Positions 49,416-60,804 of a stretch of 64,000 nt of DNA are shown in pieces. The position numbers and the translations under genes are program-made. Source of the stretch: Mantis religiosa (taxonomy: Eukaryota; Arthropoda; Insecta; Mantodea; Mantidae); contig JAUKNK010000057.1 of assembly GCA_030765055.1 (NCBI GenBank), positions 2,364,001 through 2,428,000 on the forward strand, in the 5' to 3' direction. Under the pieces are notes generated by a model. That model made no database searches and was not told the DNA's origin. It saw nothing but the letters and a program-made list of their open reading frames with translations. The number at the start of each line of letters is the position of its first letter. Position 1 is the first letter of the stretch.

Positions 49416-50258
49416 CATTTAAGTTGTTTGCTTTTTTCGGGGATTGATGAACAATTTACATATTGGACTTAAGGAATTTGAAGGTTTTGCTATTATTTCC
49501 AATTCCTGTATACCTGTCTTTGAGTTTAACTAGGAATTATTAGCGTAACTTGAATTATAACGTAAGATCACATAAGATTAAACATTGATTAGTAAATAGT
49601 TGCGAAATCTCAATAGCCAAAAATAATGCAGACAGAACTGTTGTGTTAGAGATGTTATATATTAGCACTTTAAGTATAATTTTAATAAAATTTGCTTGCC
49701 TTCAGCTCATCTTTTCAACATTTGGCACGATAATTTTACGAAGACCAGCGTAATTGTGTGAGAGCAATGACCTCGCAAATAGTGAATCTGAAATCGTAAT
49801 CCCAGAACTAGAAAAGCTATAATTTCTCTTGAAAATACAAATGTAGTTGTGATAAAACTTCGGTAAAAACACGATCAGCTTCCAAATTCTTATGAAAATC
49901 GTGAAAGAATCTGAGTGAAGACAAACATATACTTAATGTGTAAAAAGTATGTAAATGTAAAAGTAGTTAAAACGTGAAATGTACAATAACCATAGAATGC
50001 ATTTCAATAAGTGAGGGAAGAGAGCATTAATTGTAACAGTAATTAAAGTTATTGTTAATAATTCAAACTGTAGCACTGCAGGTCGTATCACATTCAATTA
50101 AATACACATTCATATTTAAATTACTTTCCTCAGATGTCACAATTAGTAGCTGTAGAGCAACTGAGTTAACAATTCAAAAAGTTGTTGATAATTTCTGTAG
50201 AGATAGGGAATTCCATAATACCACATATAATTGTAATGTAACTTTAATGTTTTAAAAT
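49416..50258. other. AT-rich region, nothing recognised
   Basis: No gene or repeat recognised. Confidence 0.45.
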
Positions 50259-50430
50259 TTACAGTCTCTTAGAACTAAAATAGAAGAACTTGAAGCTTTG
50301 TTAAGTAATGAATTAAAGAATATTAATATTTTATGTTGTGCTGAACATTGCCTTAAACAAGTAGAGATGAATAACTATCAGTTACCTGGTATGAAACTCG
50401 CTTCTTTTTGTAGGGTAATTAAGGAGTGTT
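50259..50430 (+). pseudogene. LINE endonuclease N-terminal fragment
   Basis: The reading starting near 50259 gives QSLRTKIEELEALLSNE, then INILCCAEHCLK, then NYQLPGMKLASFCR. This matches the start of the apurinic-like endonuclease domain of Jockey/CR1-type non-LTR retrotransposons ('N-x-QS-L-x-x-K...E-L...L-x-x-x-EHWL...G-Y-x-L-x-S-x-x-R'). The similarity ends at ~50420. The rest of the element is not present nearby. It is a short relic. Confidence 0.65.
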
Positions 50431-51000
50431 TTTTCAAAACTCGATAGATACATAGAATTTGTTTCTGATAAAAACGTTTTTTTTATTTATTGGCAATGCT
50501 AATTGTTTAGCACAGCAACTATATTAATCATTCGTCTTCCTGAAACTGTCTCATTGAATGTGAAAAGAAACAAATACCATAGTTTAACTAGCAAATTTGA
50601 GGTTTGGAAATGCAGAGTTTTTTCCAAAACCAATAGATGCCAATTAAATTTTCTGCATGAGCGAGAAATTAACTCTTGAAATTTAGTCATTTTTGTCATT
50701 TATTGTTTCTTTTTTTTTTACTTTTAATTTATTTGTTTTTTAATTTTACTTTTCATAATACATAAGGTATTATACAACCAACGTGTTAATGTTTATAAGG
50801 ATTATTTGATCAGGCATAAACTTACAAACTAAGTACTGCTACATTCACTATAACAATATAATATTTTGGTTTATTTATTTAACAATCACATTGAGCACAA
50901 AAAAATTTCAAACAATATGAATAAGTAAGCTGTAACCTCTATTGGTATCTTCTAGTAAATATTCATAAGATTACTTTGCTCTTTCTGGAATTTTAAAAGA
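50431..51000. other. AT-rich region, nothing recognised
   Basis: Contains short T-runs at ~50470 and ~50710 and no recognisable element. Confidence 0.45.
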
Positions 51001-51634
51001 TTAAGCTAGATTTTGAACATCCTTTTTCTTTTCTTTGCTCATCCTATCAGGAGACTTAAAACTGTGCCCACGTTTTGGGTAGATATGTGAAATGCGGGAA
51101 GATTTTTTACTCATCTCCAAGAAAGCAATAAGCATGAACATCATCACACTATTTTTGTTCTGACTAGAGTAAGAGTCTGAAAATAAATGAATGGTAGAAG
51201 GAGCATTATTGGACATCCTTTCTCCCAGTTTCAATAAAAAGTGGTGCAAAGCTGAGGCAACCTGGTTACAGCCTTTAGCAGATTCAGTTTCCAGTCATGT
51301 ATACCAAAAAAGGTCTTTGTTCTAGGTTTTCGATGGAATCATTATGCATAGATTATACAGCCACACCTGCCTTGCATAGAATACCTAGCCTAACAGAAAG
51401 TTTACACAGTGGTTGATTCTGCTGTATATCAAAACAAATAGTGATTGTCTCAGTGTTTTCCTCTTTCAATAGCTGATAAAACCTTTTTGACCGCAGTTTG
51501 TGCAATCTATACATGGCTCTTAGTTCATTTTTCTTCTCCACCTCTGCCTCTGTCTTAATCTGTTGTTGTTGTTGTTTTGAAACGCTACGCTTTGGCAAGG
51601 AAGCCATTAGCTCTCTTGCTCTCCAATATTTCAT
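51001..51634 (-). pseudogene. Transposase-like relic of unassigned family
   Basis: Two minus-strand open stretches (51634-51353 and 51249-51001) read as one degraded protein. Visible motifs are ITICFDIQQNQPLCKL, a stretch ESAKGCNQVASALHHFL, then HLFSDSYSSQNKN, then HIYPKRGHSFKSPDR. The 'SDSxxxQNKN...GHSFxxxDR' pattern occurs in many arthropod repeat-encoded proteins of transposase type; the aspartates of 'SDS' and 'PDR' may be catalytic (inference). The middle (51250-51352) contains stops. I cannot assign a superfamily with confidence. Confidence 0.6.
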
Positions 51635-53149
51635 AGTAACATAAATGTAACTGTTTTTTAAGTAGACACCAATATTTTGCTTGTAATGGTGGCTACATCA
51701 TCCACTCACTTCAACCTCCAGTATGTCTGGAGGGCCACACCTGTCTTTGGTTAATGGGTTCATCGGACCTGGCCGGGTGGAATTTTAAAGTCCATCGGCT
51801 TTTCCCACAAGCACCAATTGTGGAACATTTGTACGCCATGACAGGCCATCGTAAGAGATGAAATAGCATTTCCTCTATTTCTGATGTAGTTATACCGCTA
51901 ATGCTTGGTCCCCAGAGCCTCATTGGTAAATGCAGGTTGCACCACGGGCAGGTTGAGGTTGGGATTTGGATAGGAGAGGCTATGGAATGCACATCACTAT
52001 CCCTTGCATCTGAAGAAGATTAGAGGGTATAATTAAAGCTATAGACTATCCTACGAAACAGTGAATGCCAACATTGTTATAATATGTGGATTATTTCTGG
52101 GGAGATTTCTTTTTGTGACTCAGAAATGTGTAAATTAACTTATATTTTATAGTATTGACATTTTGTCTATGAATCATTTTTGTTTTCTTGCTGTCTTGCA
52201 CTCCAGTATTTTGATGTTATGTTGGTATCTTGGCTAAAGACATTAAATATTATTGGTGCTGTCGTTTGTTAATTCAATAAATCATGCTATGGACCCTAGA
52301 TAATCCACAAAATACTGATTTTCTTTGAATATTTATAATATGATTATAATAATAATTATAGAATGTACTTAGGAATGCTTTGGCATTTATATCTCCCTTC
52401 CGTGTGAGAACATGGAGGTTCAAAGCGTTGCAGATCAGGATCCGGTTTGTGTGTCTATAAAATTTAGCATATTATGCTTATGAAATGTATGCAACAGTAA
52501 GCATATTATGCATTTTACTATGCAATGCCTTGATAATTAGTTCCCCATCAAAGAAAGCATGCTAAGGTTATAATAGAAACTATAATGCTATAATGTTGTA
52601 AGTCATAAAATAATAGCAACGAAACTCACTTAGCCTCTGCTTTACGCTAATGTTTCGTTTTTACATTCTTGATTCGCTTTCTGCTTCCTTAGGAACGTTC
52701 TCCGTTAGGTTCACCTCCCTCCATGATGATCACAATGAACTGACATACCACTTCTACGCTTACGGATATGTCAGCATAACAATTGGCAGGAAATATCAGC
52801 AGAGAGGCACAAGTTGAATGCAGGCTGTACAACTTAGCTAGATGGAAGTTGCACAAAATACATTCTGAACCGATCATTCCCGTGTACCTAATACGATTTG
52901 ATCCAATGTACCTATTTCAACATTGAAATAATAAGGGATATAATCCAATCTGAGTTCATAGCCTTAAAGAGCACATGAAATATAGGGGGAAATCCTGTCA
53001 AACTGTATTTTGAAAAAGAGTGCACCTAATATGTTTTGAAACGATGCTCCTCATATGTATTCCCCAGTCACAATAAATTTTAAGTAAGGTCTTACAGGAA
53101 TGTGGCTCCATACACCATAAATAATATGTATTGCCCTGCTTTTTGAGCA
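51635..53149. other. Mixed AT-rich region with unidentified GC-richer patches
   Basis: 51711-51992 has a 93-codon minus-strand ORF with no motif I recognise; 52680-52890 is another GC-richer patch with a 62-codon ORF. Neither shows homology I can name. They may be fragments of other repeats. Confidence 0.35.
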
Positions 53150-53360
53150 TAGATAGTAACATGTCTGCCTCACATTTAACAGGTCCTGAGTTCAAATATC
53201 GGTCGTGGTGAGTGAGTGACCTGAATAAGGTTTTTTACCAGTGTTTCTGCTCATCCTGAAAGATGAAAGGTAACTAAGCTCTATGGACCCAGGGCTCATT
53301 TGAGCATCATTTCAGTTGCTTTATTCATTTTCCGAAATGACCTTACATTAGAGAATGCTA
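53150..53360 (+). mobile_element. SINE family A, 5'-truncated diverged copy
   Basis: ACATGTCTGCCTCAC, then GGTCCTGAGTTCAAATATCGG (tRNA-like B-box side), then the body GGGCTCATTTGAGCATCATT and the tail-proximal CCGAAATGACCTTACATTAG match the SINEs at 36474-36725 (minus) and 63672-63918. The first ~25 bases of the family, including most of the A box, are not visible. Confidence 0.78.
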
Positions 53361-53530
53361 AAATGATAACAAAGTAGGCATAGAATCTTTTGTAACAAAA
53401 ATGCTTAATGAATTACCCCAGCAGATAATTGCATATTGCAACAGGAAGCGAAAATAAGCCAAATTTATTGTAAAATTATAAAATAGAAGTATTTAGAAAC
53501 AGTAGAGCTTCATCAATAACACATTTTTTA

Positions 53531-53632
53531 AACCAGTCAAACTATAAAAACACATAAGCTCCACTTACATTTAAAATTAGGACATGTTTCGAGGAACACA
53601 CATCCTCATCATCAGCTGATGTTTGACTGGTT
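53531..53632 (-). ncRNA. Hammerhead ribozyme of a Penelope-like element
   Basis: On the minus strand: outer stem strand AACCAGTCAAAC (53632-53621), core CTGATGA (53615-53609), one extra T, stem II GAGGA, loop TGTGTGT, TCCTC (53607-53591), then GAAAC (53590-53586), palindrome ACATGT with predicted cleavage after GTC (53581), and the closing strand GTTTGACTGGTT (53542-53531). The core matches the hammerhead consensus, stem II is perfect, and the outer 12-bp stem is perfect. It lies directly 3' of, and on the same strand as, a Penelope-like RT/GIY-YIG relic; Penelope-like elements are known to carry hammerheads with a minimal stem III in their terminal repeats. The extra T after CTGATGA is shared with the candidate at 44373. 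Confidence 0.82.
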
Positions 53633-53639
53633 CTTCAGG

Positions 53640-54780
53640 TTACCACCTCCCTCTCCTGGCGCTGTTCAACGAGTTGAATGACATTGTCCACTAATAGTAT
53701 CTCAAAGCTCATAGTTCTCTTTATTCTTAAAAATGCATATATTTTCCCAAACTGTTAATTCCCAATACTCTTTTGCTGGTACCTAAAGTTTGACATCTTT
53801 GGAAATATTAATTTTTGACCAAAACTGATGGGCTATGGCTGATTTATCTGTCTGTATTTTATGTATCTTTTGTGTTCTTTCATCCGTGATTCTAAGTTTC
53901 TTTTGGTTTTTCCAGTATATATATATCCTGGCAGTCGTCACATTTTACACTATAAATTCCTGATAATTTGTTGGATAGACTTGTGTTTTTGGGCGGGTGA
54001 TTTAGTATGTTTCTGATGCTGTATTTGTTATGTGGCACTAGTTGTATATGAAAATGATGGTGAATGGCTTTAAATTTATTAAAAGCCTTAGGATGAAATG
54101 TAAATTTGTAATATATTTTCTTTAAGTCATCAGCTTTTAACGTACTAATGTGTTTGATGGTTTTCCCTCTTTTGTTTATTTGTCATTTTAGTAATAAATT
54201 CTGGATCAAAGCCATTCACATTTGCAACATATTTTATGTGATCTACTTCCTTGTTATATTCTTCCATAGTCAATGGAATGTTCACTAACCAATTGATTAA
54301 ACTGTGCAATAATGCATAATGATGTTCTTTTGGGTTGGAGTTAATGTTTTTAATGTAGTTATCCACATGTGTAGATTCTCTATATATGATAAATTCTAAT
54401 TTGTCTTCATTTCTCATATTTTTTAGATCCAAAAACGGTAACCATCCATCTTTTTCTTTTTCTGTGGAAAACTTTATAGATCAGTCTTGTAGATTCAATA
54501 GTTTTATCGCATCCTGTGCTAACTTTTGTAGTACTATGATGAAGATATCATCAACATAACGAAATCATACTTTAAAAATATGAGGAAATGCTTTTATCAC
54601 CCGTGTTTGTAAATAACTTATAGACAAATCAACCAATAATGGTGAGATGGAGTTGGCCTTTCGCTAACCCTGAGGTTTGTTTGTAATAATTTTGATTGAA
54701 CATTAAGTTGTTTTGGTTGATACATAAATTAATAAGTTTATTACATTCTTCAATTTGGGTTTCAATTTTTTAAATATTGT
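53640..54780 (-). pseudogene. Penelope-like retroelement relic (RT plus GIY-YIG endonuclease)
   Basis: Reading leftward from ~54780 the minus strand gives degraded reverse transcriptase: FNQNYYKQTSGLAKG, then YVDDIFII (catalytic YVDD at 54558-54547). It is followed by the 95-codon open piece (54432-54145) with FIIYRESTHVDNYI and LLHSLINWLVNIPLT, typical of the Penelope region after RT, then a GIY-YIG endonuclease start (SGIYSVKCDDCQDIYI, near 53960) and a later RMKEH motif. Stops and frameshifts separate these pieces. The 5' part of RT is missing. The hammerhead at 53531-53632 marks its 3' terminal repeat; no upstream repeat copy was found. Confidence 0.85.
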
Positions 54781-56929
54781 ACAGCTGTTAACCCGAGAAA
54801 CTCTACCTAATATTTATCATTGTGAAAGCTTCAAATCTTACACAGTGAAAGCTTATCTCTGATTGCTTTGTATTAAGAAATGTAAAAAGTCTGTTCAAAC
54901 AAAATGACTTAAGAACAGAATATTTTGTGTATTTTCACTTCCTGTGGTTATATGGAATTGTCTTCTTGGGTGATAAAGGTACAGCAAGCAAATAATTTTA
55001 TTACAAAGAGGACCAAAATAGGTAAATTTCCAATACTTAGCTCAGACTGCATGTAATCGTAATTTACATTATATTGACCTACAGTAATGCATGTCCTGAG
55101 GTTAATGACATCCTCCATGACATCCATCTTTACTGAGAGAAGAGAGCAGATGGGAACAGACGTTTCAACAGTTCAGAATCCAGTCTCTCCAGAATATGAA
55201 CTTATGATGAAGAGTCAATAAACCAACTACAAATAGTTTTTTTTTTTTATGAATTTTACGTTACTGTTACTAAATTCCTCCAATCATGCATAGATATTGT
55301 TTTTGTGAGACTCAGCCTCAATGACTTGAGAATATCATATAACCCTATGAATCTTATAAAGCAATTATATTTTCATTTCTTCATTAATTTAGAAAAGACT
55401 GTCAGGAGCAAGATTTGCTTCTAATTGAAAATCAGTCTTTTATCTGCTTGCTGTTCACGTTTTCATATTTAAGTCCTCCAACAGTAAGTCATATCGGACA
55501 ATGGAAAAAGATAACTTACTCAGTCCTGGTAAGTAATTTTTTGACAATCTGGTATTTCCTTATTCCAACATAAAGAACTTTTGCTTCTGTCTATTGGAAT
55601 GTTGAGTAATGTATCCTTTTCAGATTATAGTTAATTTTGGGAAATGCCTTTCTTATAATCTTAAATGCCGTTATGTTGGTTTACCTTACAGCTGTATTAA
55701 GGCTATATCTGTTAAAGTATTTAGCAAAAGTACCATAATGACTGATTTCTTTGTTACCAATGTTCATTTGATCAATATAACAGGTTAGATTACTCTCCAG
55801 TTTCAGTTTTTATTAAATTCTACACTATTTTCGTTTTACTTGGAATTCATCATTTGTTAGTGAAGAATGTCGTCCTTTTTCTCCATTAATCACTTCTTTA
55901 AGTATTCTACATTATTTTCTATAGTGTACTTTGATGTTAGATTCATTAATCATGTGATAGAGAGGGAACAAATTCATTTGTTTTGCACAGAACTTTTCTA
56001 TTACTGAAGTAATGCAAGGTTTCACCTTCAACACCTGTGATAAATTTGTTTTCTTGGACAAAATAACCCCAGATTTTAATAGTACTTTTTTGTAATAGTT
56101 TTGGGTCTTGGCATATACTCCAGTTTTTTCATTTTTTTAACATGAGTTAAAATCTATTGAATGCTAAACATTAATTATTCTCATAATGTTACTGTTTCTG
56201 TTTTCAGTTTAATTTCTTACTATAGTGGGTACTAACAATAGCTTGCCATCATGATCTGACATACTATTTACAATATTTATTGTACAATTTGAAATTGTTC
56301 TGAGTTTAGGAAACTGTTATCTGTAGTTTTATTTTTCTTACAAATTCTTGTCAGAGAGTAAACTATATATTCCAGTTAAATGTATGTAACAAGGAGATGA
56401 AGTTAGTGTTAATTACACTGTTATTAATTTTGTTAACCGTAAAATATCTGTAAGTAATTGGTTTAGTATTCTCAGTTTAAGTACGTGTATGATACAGTTC
56501 TTTCTAATCTCTTAATAAATGCTTGGGAGTGTTCTGTGGAAGCTCTGTATACTGGTAAAGTTATACATCAGTCCCTCCCAAGTTCTACTTTTCTGAACTG
56601 CATTCAAATTATTTTTGTCACAGAATGATGCAACGTTTATGCTTGTCAACTTCATTTCACAAATAACAATTATACTCACTTCTCTACAACTTTATCGTCT
56701 TCTACAAAACCTGGAACATAATGTGTACCTACAGTTACTCATGTTTTTTGGCTCTGCTTCTGTTATGTAGTGTTGTGTTATGTGAATAACCCAGAAGTGA
56801 TCAATTAAATCTTGAACATGTATACTTAGCTTCTACATTTTATTGTTTAACCCTCTTATCTTTGGATGATGTAAGCGCAATACATCTTTTGATACTGAAG
56901 GGAAGGCATCACTTTTTATATATGATATA
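54781..56929. other. AT-rich region with a SINE tail fragment
   Basis: No gene. 55466-55510 (AAGTCCTCCAACAGTAAG, then TCATATCGGACAATGG) matches the 3' end of SINE family A on the minus strand. The moderately GC-rich patch 55080-55230 has no recognised identity. Confidence 0.5.
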
Positions 56930-57650
56930 AACTATCTGTGTGAGCCTCCCTTTAGCTGGTTTATACAATGCAATACCCAATGATGCTGCCGGACCTTGAA
57001 CACGCACTGGAAGCCATCTTTTGACATCTTATTGATAACCACCTTGGCCTTCTTCACGACAGCTTCTGAAGTGGCAAAACACTTCACCCTGAGTTCCTTT
57101 TACAGACAATAAAGACATATAATAATGGCATTGAGGTATGCATCTCAACCAGACGTTGCAGTTCCATACACATTTTCACTTCCATCATCTTTTGTTCTGA
57201 AGTCAATAATCTTGGCACTCACCTTATACAGACATGTCTCCTGTTTAAGTGATTATGCAGAATTGGTAAAACCCTGCTATGGGAACTCTGTCACATGTCC
57301 ACAAGGCTCTCAATTCTAATTTGCTGGTCTTCACAAACAATGCCAGCTGTGTTATGTTTGCAGGAGTATCTGACCCTCCTTGCTTTGTTATTGAAACACG
57401 GCCCTCCCTAAATATCTTGAACCTCTGAAGTGCCGTGGAATGTGGCAGAACATTATCACCATAACCTCCTTCAACATTCTATAAGCTTCCATGTCGGATT
57501 TCTGCAAACAAAAGCAGAGTTTTAATGCACCGTATTCTTCTTTGCGTGACATCTCCATTTTCTCTGTAGGCTGCTGGCGAACTAACCTAATTTGTTTGTC
57601 CCCTGTGTACAAATGCATGTGCAAGTGAGTGTGTGTTTTGTCCACCAATC
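56930..57650 (-). pseudogene. Mariner-superfamily transposase relic with both ends visible
   Basis: Minus-strand reading starts at ~57580 with an N-terminal helix-turn-helix-like stretch (KEEYGALKLCFCLQKS, then EAYRMLKEVMV). Towards the left it ends with a transposase C-terminal-like stretch (CFATSEAVVKKAKVV, then NKMSKDGFQCVFKV, near 57000-57090). Little remains of the catalytic centre between them, so this appears to be an internally deleted and decayed copy. Assignment is by motif pattern only. Confidence 0.55.
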
Positions 57651-58749
57651 AGAGCTGATCCATTGGCATCATGTGCAGTTGTTTGTACAATTGTTGTGCA
57701 CAACAACAAAGGGTTGCTCTCAGTCTATATTGACTCACCCTCACATGAGTCTCTCATGATCATTACATTTCAGTTCCTCTGCAAGGAGACATGGAAGTGT
57801 CCTCTTGCCTCAGAAGAGTCACATGTTTACATCCTTATTGTTATGTAACATCATCAACTGTATTTCAGTTTATTACTACTGAGCCAGTTACTTGTTTGTT
57901 CATAAGGAAAACATGTTATACAAATGACATATCAGTGTGGCTTGCATGACATAGTGATTTGTGAAAAATAAACTAGGTCAGTAACTCTGACTCAAACATT
58001 GGTTGTGCTGCGTATTTCTCAACTGTGCTCCATACAGAATTACTCAGATAATATTAACACATTTTATTACACATACACATATATGTACCTTAAATTAAAA
58101 CATATAGATTGTTTATAATTTATATTTGTACAACTATTTTATTCAGCTGGAAAATTACAAATTAAATTATTATAATTAAATGCATAATCCAATAACTATT
58201 TATCATGTTCATCTTCATTCAGATTTATCCATCTCAATCACACATTCATAGCATTTGTTTGTCCTTTTGTTTCTTTGTTCATATCTCAGGTGCCAGCCAG
58301 AGCAAAGTACATGGACATTCAACACATCATATATTTGTGTCATATGCAGCATAATTCATAATACACCTACCGCTACTAGTACTCTCGTACCTTTATTGCC
58401 TTTTGGTTACATTGTGTATTAAAAATTAAAATTTATGAACCACCAACATTTCAAGCATTAATCTCCGAACATGCATTACTGTAGGTCAATATAATGTAAA
58501 TCATCAAAATGCCTGATTTCTGACCTAAATATTGTTAATGGGAGATTAATTAATATTTCAATATTGTATGGGAAGTGAGTACGTAAGAATTACTTGACAT
58601 CCTTGTTTAAAATTCAGTGTGCTTTAGGATTACTTAATTTTTTCAAGTAGAGTGGAAGACCACTATAAATTTTTATATTTTTTATTTTTAATTAACGTCC
58701 TCAAACGTTGTCATATCGGGTGGAAATTATGTTACTCTTTTTGTCATTA
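57651..58749. other. AT-rich region with a SINE tail fragment
   Basis: No gene. 58000-58060 is related to 40835-40920 (AACTG, TACTCAG, TATTAA in order). 58684-58730 (TTAACGTCCTCAAACG, then TGTCATATCGGG) is a minus-strand 3' fragment of SINE family A. Confidence 0.5.
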
Positions 58750-59260
58750 CCTTATGTATTCGAGATGATAGTGTAAATGTTCAAAATGTGCCCCATTGTA
58801 CTGTAGGCAGTTTTCAAAATGATCATGAGATTTTCCAACATCTTGTGGAACACAGTTTGCTGCAGAGTCCCGAAGAATGAGACAATCTTCTGACATAATG
58901 TAGACACAGTTAGGGGTGGATCTGGACAATTGAGAACTTTCTCCTTTAACATTTTACAGATGTAAGCATCAGGTAGTATGAGAGCAGGGGAATGTGATGG
59001 GTAGGGGAACTCAGCCCTGCGGGAAATTACTCGTCCTGGAAAGGTTTCCTGCAGCATAGCTATAGACTGTCGAGTGGTGTGGCAGATCGCCCCATCTTGT
59101 TGAAACCACTGTCTATTTATCTGCATGTTCCATGTACAACAAAATCTTCTTAGATCTGAATAAATGGCACAGTCACTTTGTTCCTATGTTACTGGCTTAC
59201 CAGACCTTCTCTTGTGCTGACACAATACATTACCCGTACGTCAACATTTTTTAACAACAG
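58750..59260 (-). pseudogene. Tc1/mariner-superfamily transposase DDE fragment
   Basis: A 124-codon open stretch (59126-58752) contains WFQQDGAICHTTRQSI with the second catalytic aspartate in 'QQDGA', then FPGRVISRRAEFPYPSHSPA, then LILPDAYICKMLKEKV, where the aspartate of 'PDAY' would be the third acidic residue, and a C-terminal tail. The family normally reads 'WPPRSPDLTPxDFFLWG' here, so this copy is mutated. The N-terminal DNA-binding domain and the first aspartate are not present; degraded coding continues to ~59260. Confidence 0.75.
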
Positions 59261-59376
59261 ATAGCATAACTGTGTTGCTAGGTGCTGGCTTATATAAGTG
59301 TTCATGATATTGTTCTGCCACTAACTTTAAAGTTGGTTTGTCTTGATAACCATTTCCATCTGAGCGAAAATAATAC

Positions 59377-59605
59377 TGTGACGTTGTGGGTTCGTGAAAT
59401 AATAAAACGAGGTTACGAAACACAAAAACTACACTTTATTTTCCTAGCAAATACATTTGTCACCATTACAGTTTGCTAGCTAACCTTTAACTGTTTATTT
59501 TACAAACTCTACATTCAACTGTCTGTCGCTACCGGTAACGATTGGTTCCGAAGTTTTCCAAATCTTCACCGGCTTCGGCTTCGCGAGTCAACCGCCAGGG
59601 CGATA
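59377..59605 (-). repeat. 3' LTR of Ty3/gypsy element 2 (229 bp)
   Basis: On the plus strand it begins TGTGACGTTGTGGGTTCG and ends CCGCCAGGGCGATA; it matches 61966-62202 throughout with indels. On the coding strand the start is TATCGCC instead of TGTCGCC, a point change at the canonical TG. A polypurine tract GAGGAGGGAGCAG (coding strand, 59618-59606) adjoins it. Confidence 0.9.
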
Positions 59606-59616
59606 CTGCTCCCTCC

Positions 59617-60804
59617 TCAAGGCTGGTCGTCCCAAACAGCGCCTTCGTAGCGGGCCAGGCGATCCAGGTGTACCACCAACATCTTTCCTTGGGGCATCTT
59701 CTGGATGCGGTAGACCACGTCGTTAATCCTCTTCACCACACGGTACGGTCCTTGCCATGACTGCTGAAGCTTCGGGCAGCGTCCCTTGGTCCGGGTCGGG
59801 CGGTACAACCAGACCAGGTCACCTTGCTGGAACCCTTGGCTGTTGGCTTGCCTGTCGAATCGGGTTTTCATGCGGTCGCTCGCCTTCTGGATGTTTTGGC
59901 GAGCCATCTCGTGCATGTCGTGGAGGTGGTCCACCAGGTTCTCTACATCCCTCAAGAGTGGCCCCAAGTCTGCGTCCGCCAGCTGCTCCCTCCTCAGGCC
60001 TGCGCTATCCCAGCCATCCGCAGGCACTGCCGTGACTGCTCGAACTGCTGCGGCACGCTCCTTCCCCTCCACTCTTGTGCATTGGCCCCACTCTTCTGGA
60101 CAGGGTCTTCGGGACATTGCGTCCGCGTTACCGTGACTCTTCCCTCTGCGATGTTCCGAGGTGAAGTCGTACTCCCGCTGCCTCTGGACCCCACCTGCTG
60201 TCTGGCCTTCCGGTCGCGCCATCACTATCACTTCGCTCCTCGCGGGGACAACCACGTCTTCGCTCAAGACGACCCTGCCAATTCCAAGGCGCTCATCTGG
60301 TTGACGGAGTATAACCTCTTCTCCGTTGAGCCTCAGGAGCTTCCTGCCGACGTCGACCGTCGCCTCGTGGCTCCTGAGGGCATCCAGTCCCAGAATCACC
60401 TCCTCAGCCACCTTCGCGACGAACACCCAAAGACGCACGGCACTCCGTCCCAAGTTCAGCTCCAGCAGGGCCTCCTCCACAGGCATGGTGTCGCCCGATG
60501 CCGTCATAAGCTCGTATGGTCGGCTCGGCTTCCTCGTCGGCAAACCCTTCGCTACGTCAGGTCTGATGATGGTCACGGCCGCCCTGGTGTCCACTAGCAC
60601 GCGGCACGGCTTTCCTCTTACCCAGCCGTCCGCGATGAGGTTGTCATCCATCCGCCGGCTGACAGCGCGGATTGTCACTCGAGGGGATGATGGTAATGGC
60701 GCCGACGTGCCCCTTTCCACGACGGCCCTTACTCGTTTTCCGGCTGCTCTTCCTAGTGTGGGCAGTCTCTCCGCAGGTGTCCGGGCTGTCCACACCCTCA
60801 ACAC
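59617..60804 (-). pseudogene. Ty3/gypsy pol relic: protease fused to integrase C-terminus
   Basis: A single 395-codon open frame, unusually long for a dead element. Order: retropepsin-type protease (CRVLVDTRAAVTIIRP near residue 85, where the usual glycine after D-T is arginine, so the active site looks mutated; VILGLDAL near residue 165); then a jump to the last piece of RNase H (RRGKSHGNADAMSRRPC, ~residue 225); the RNase H-integrase linker (REQLADADLGPLL); then the integrase C-terminal GPY-type region (QGDLVWLYRPTRTKGR, then QGPYRVVKRINDVVYRIQ) to the stop. The reverse transcriptase, most of RNase H and the integrase zinc-finger and catalytic core are deleted, leaving an in-frame fusion. 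Function is unlikely. Confidence 0.93.

Noticed and set aside
59824..60597. 257-codon plus-strand ORF, and other plus-strand ORFs at 60326-61800
   Set aside because: Antisense shadows of the gypsy pol and gag frames on the minus strand, which carry the recognisable motifs.
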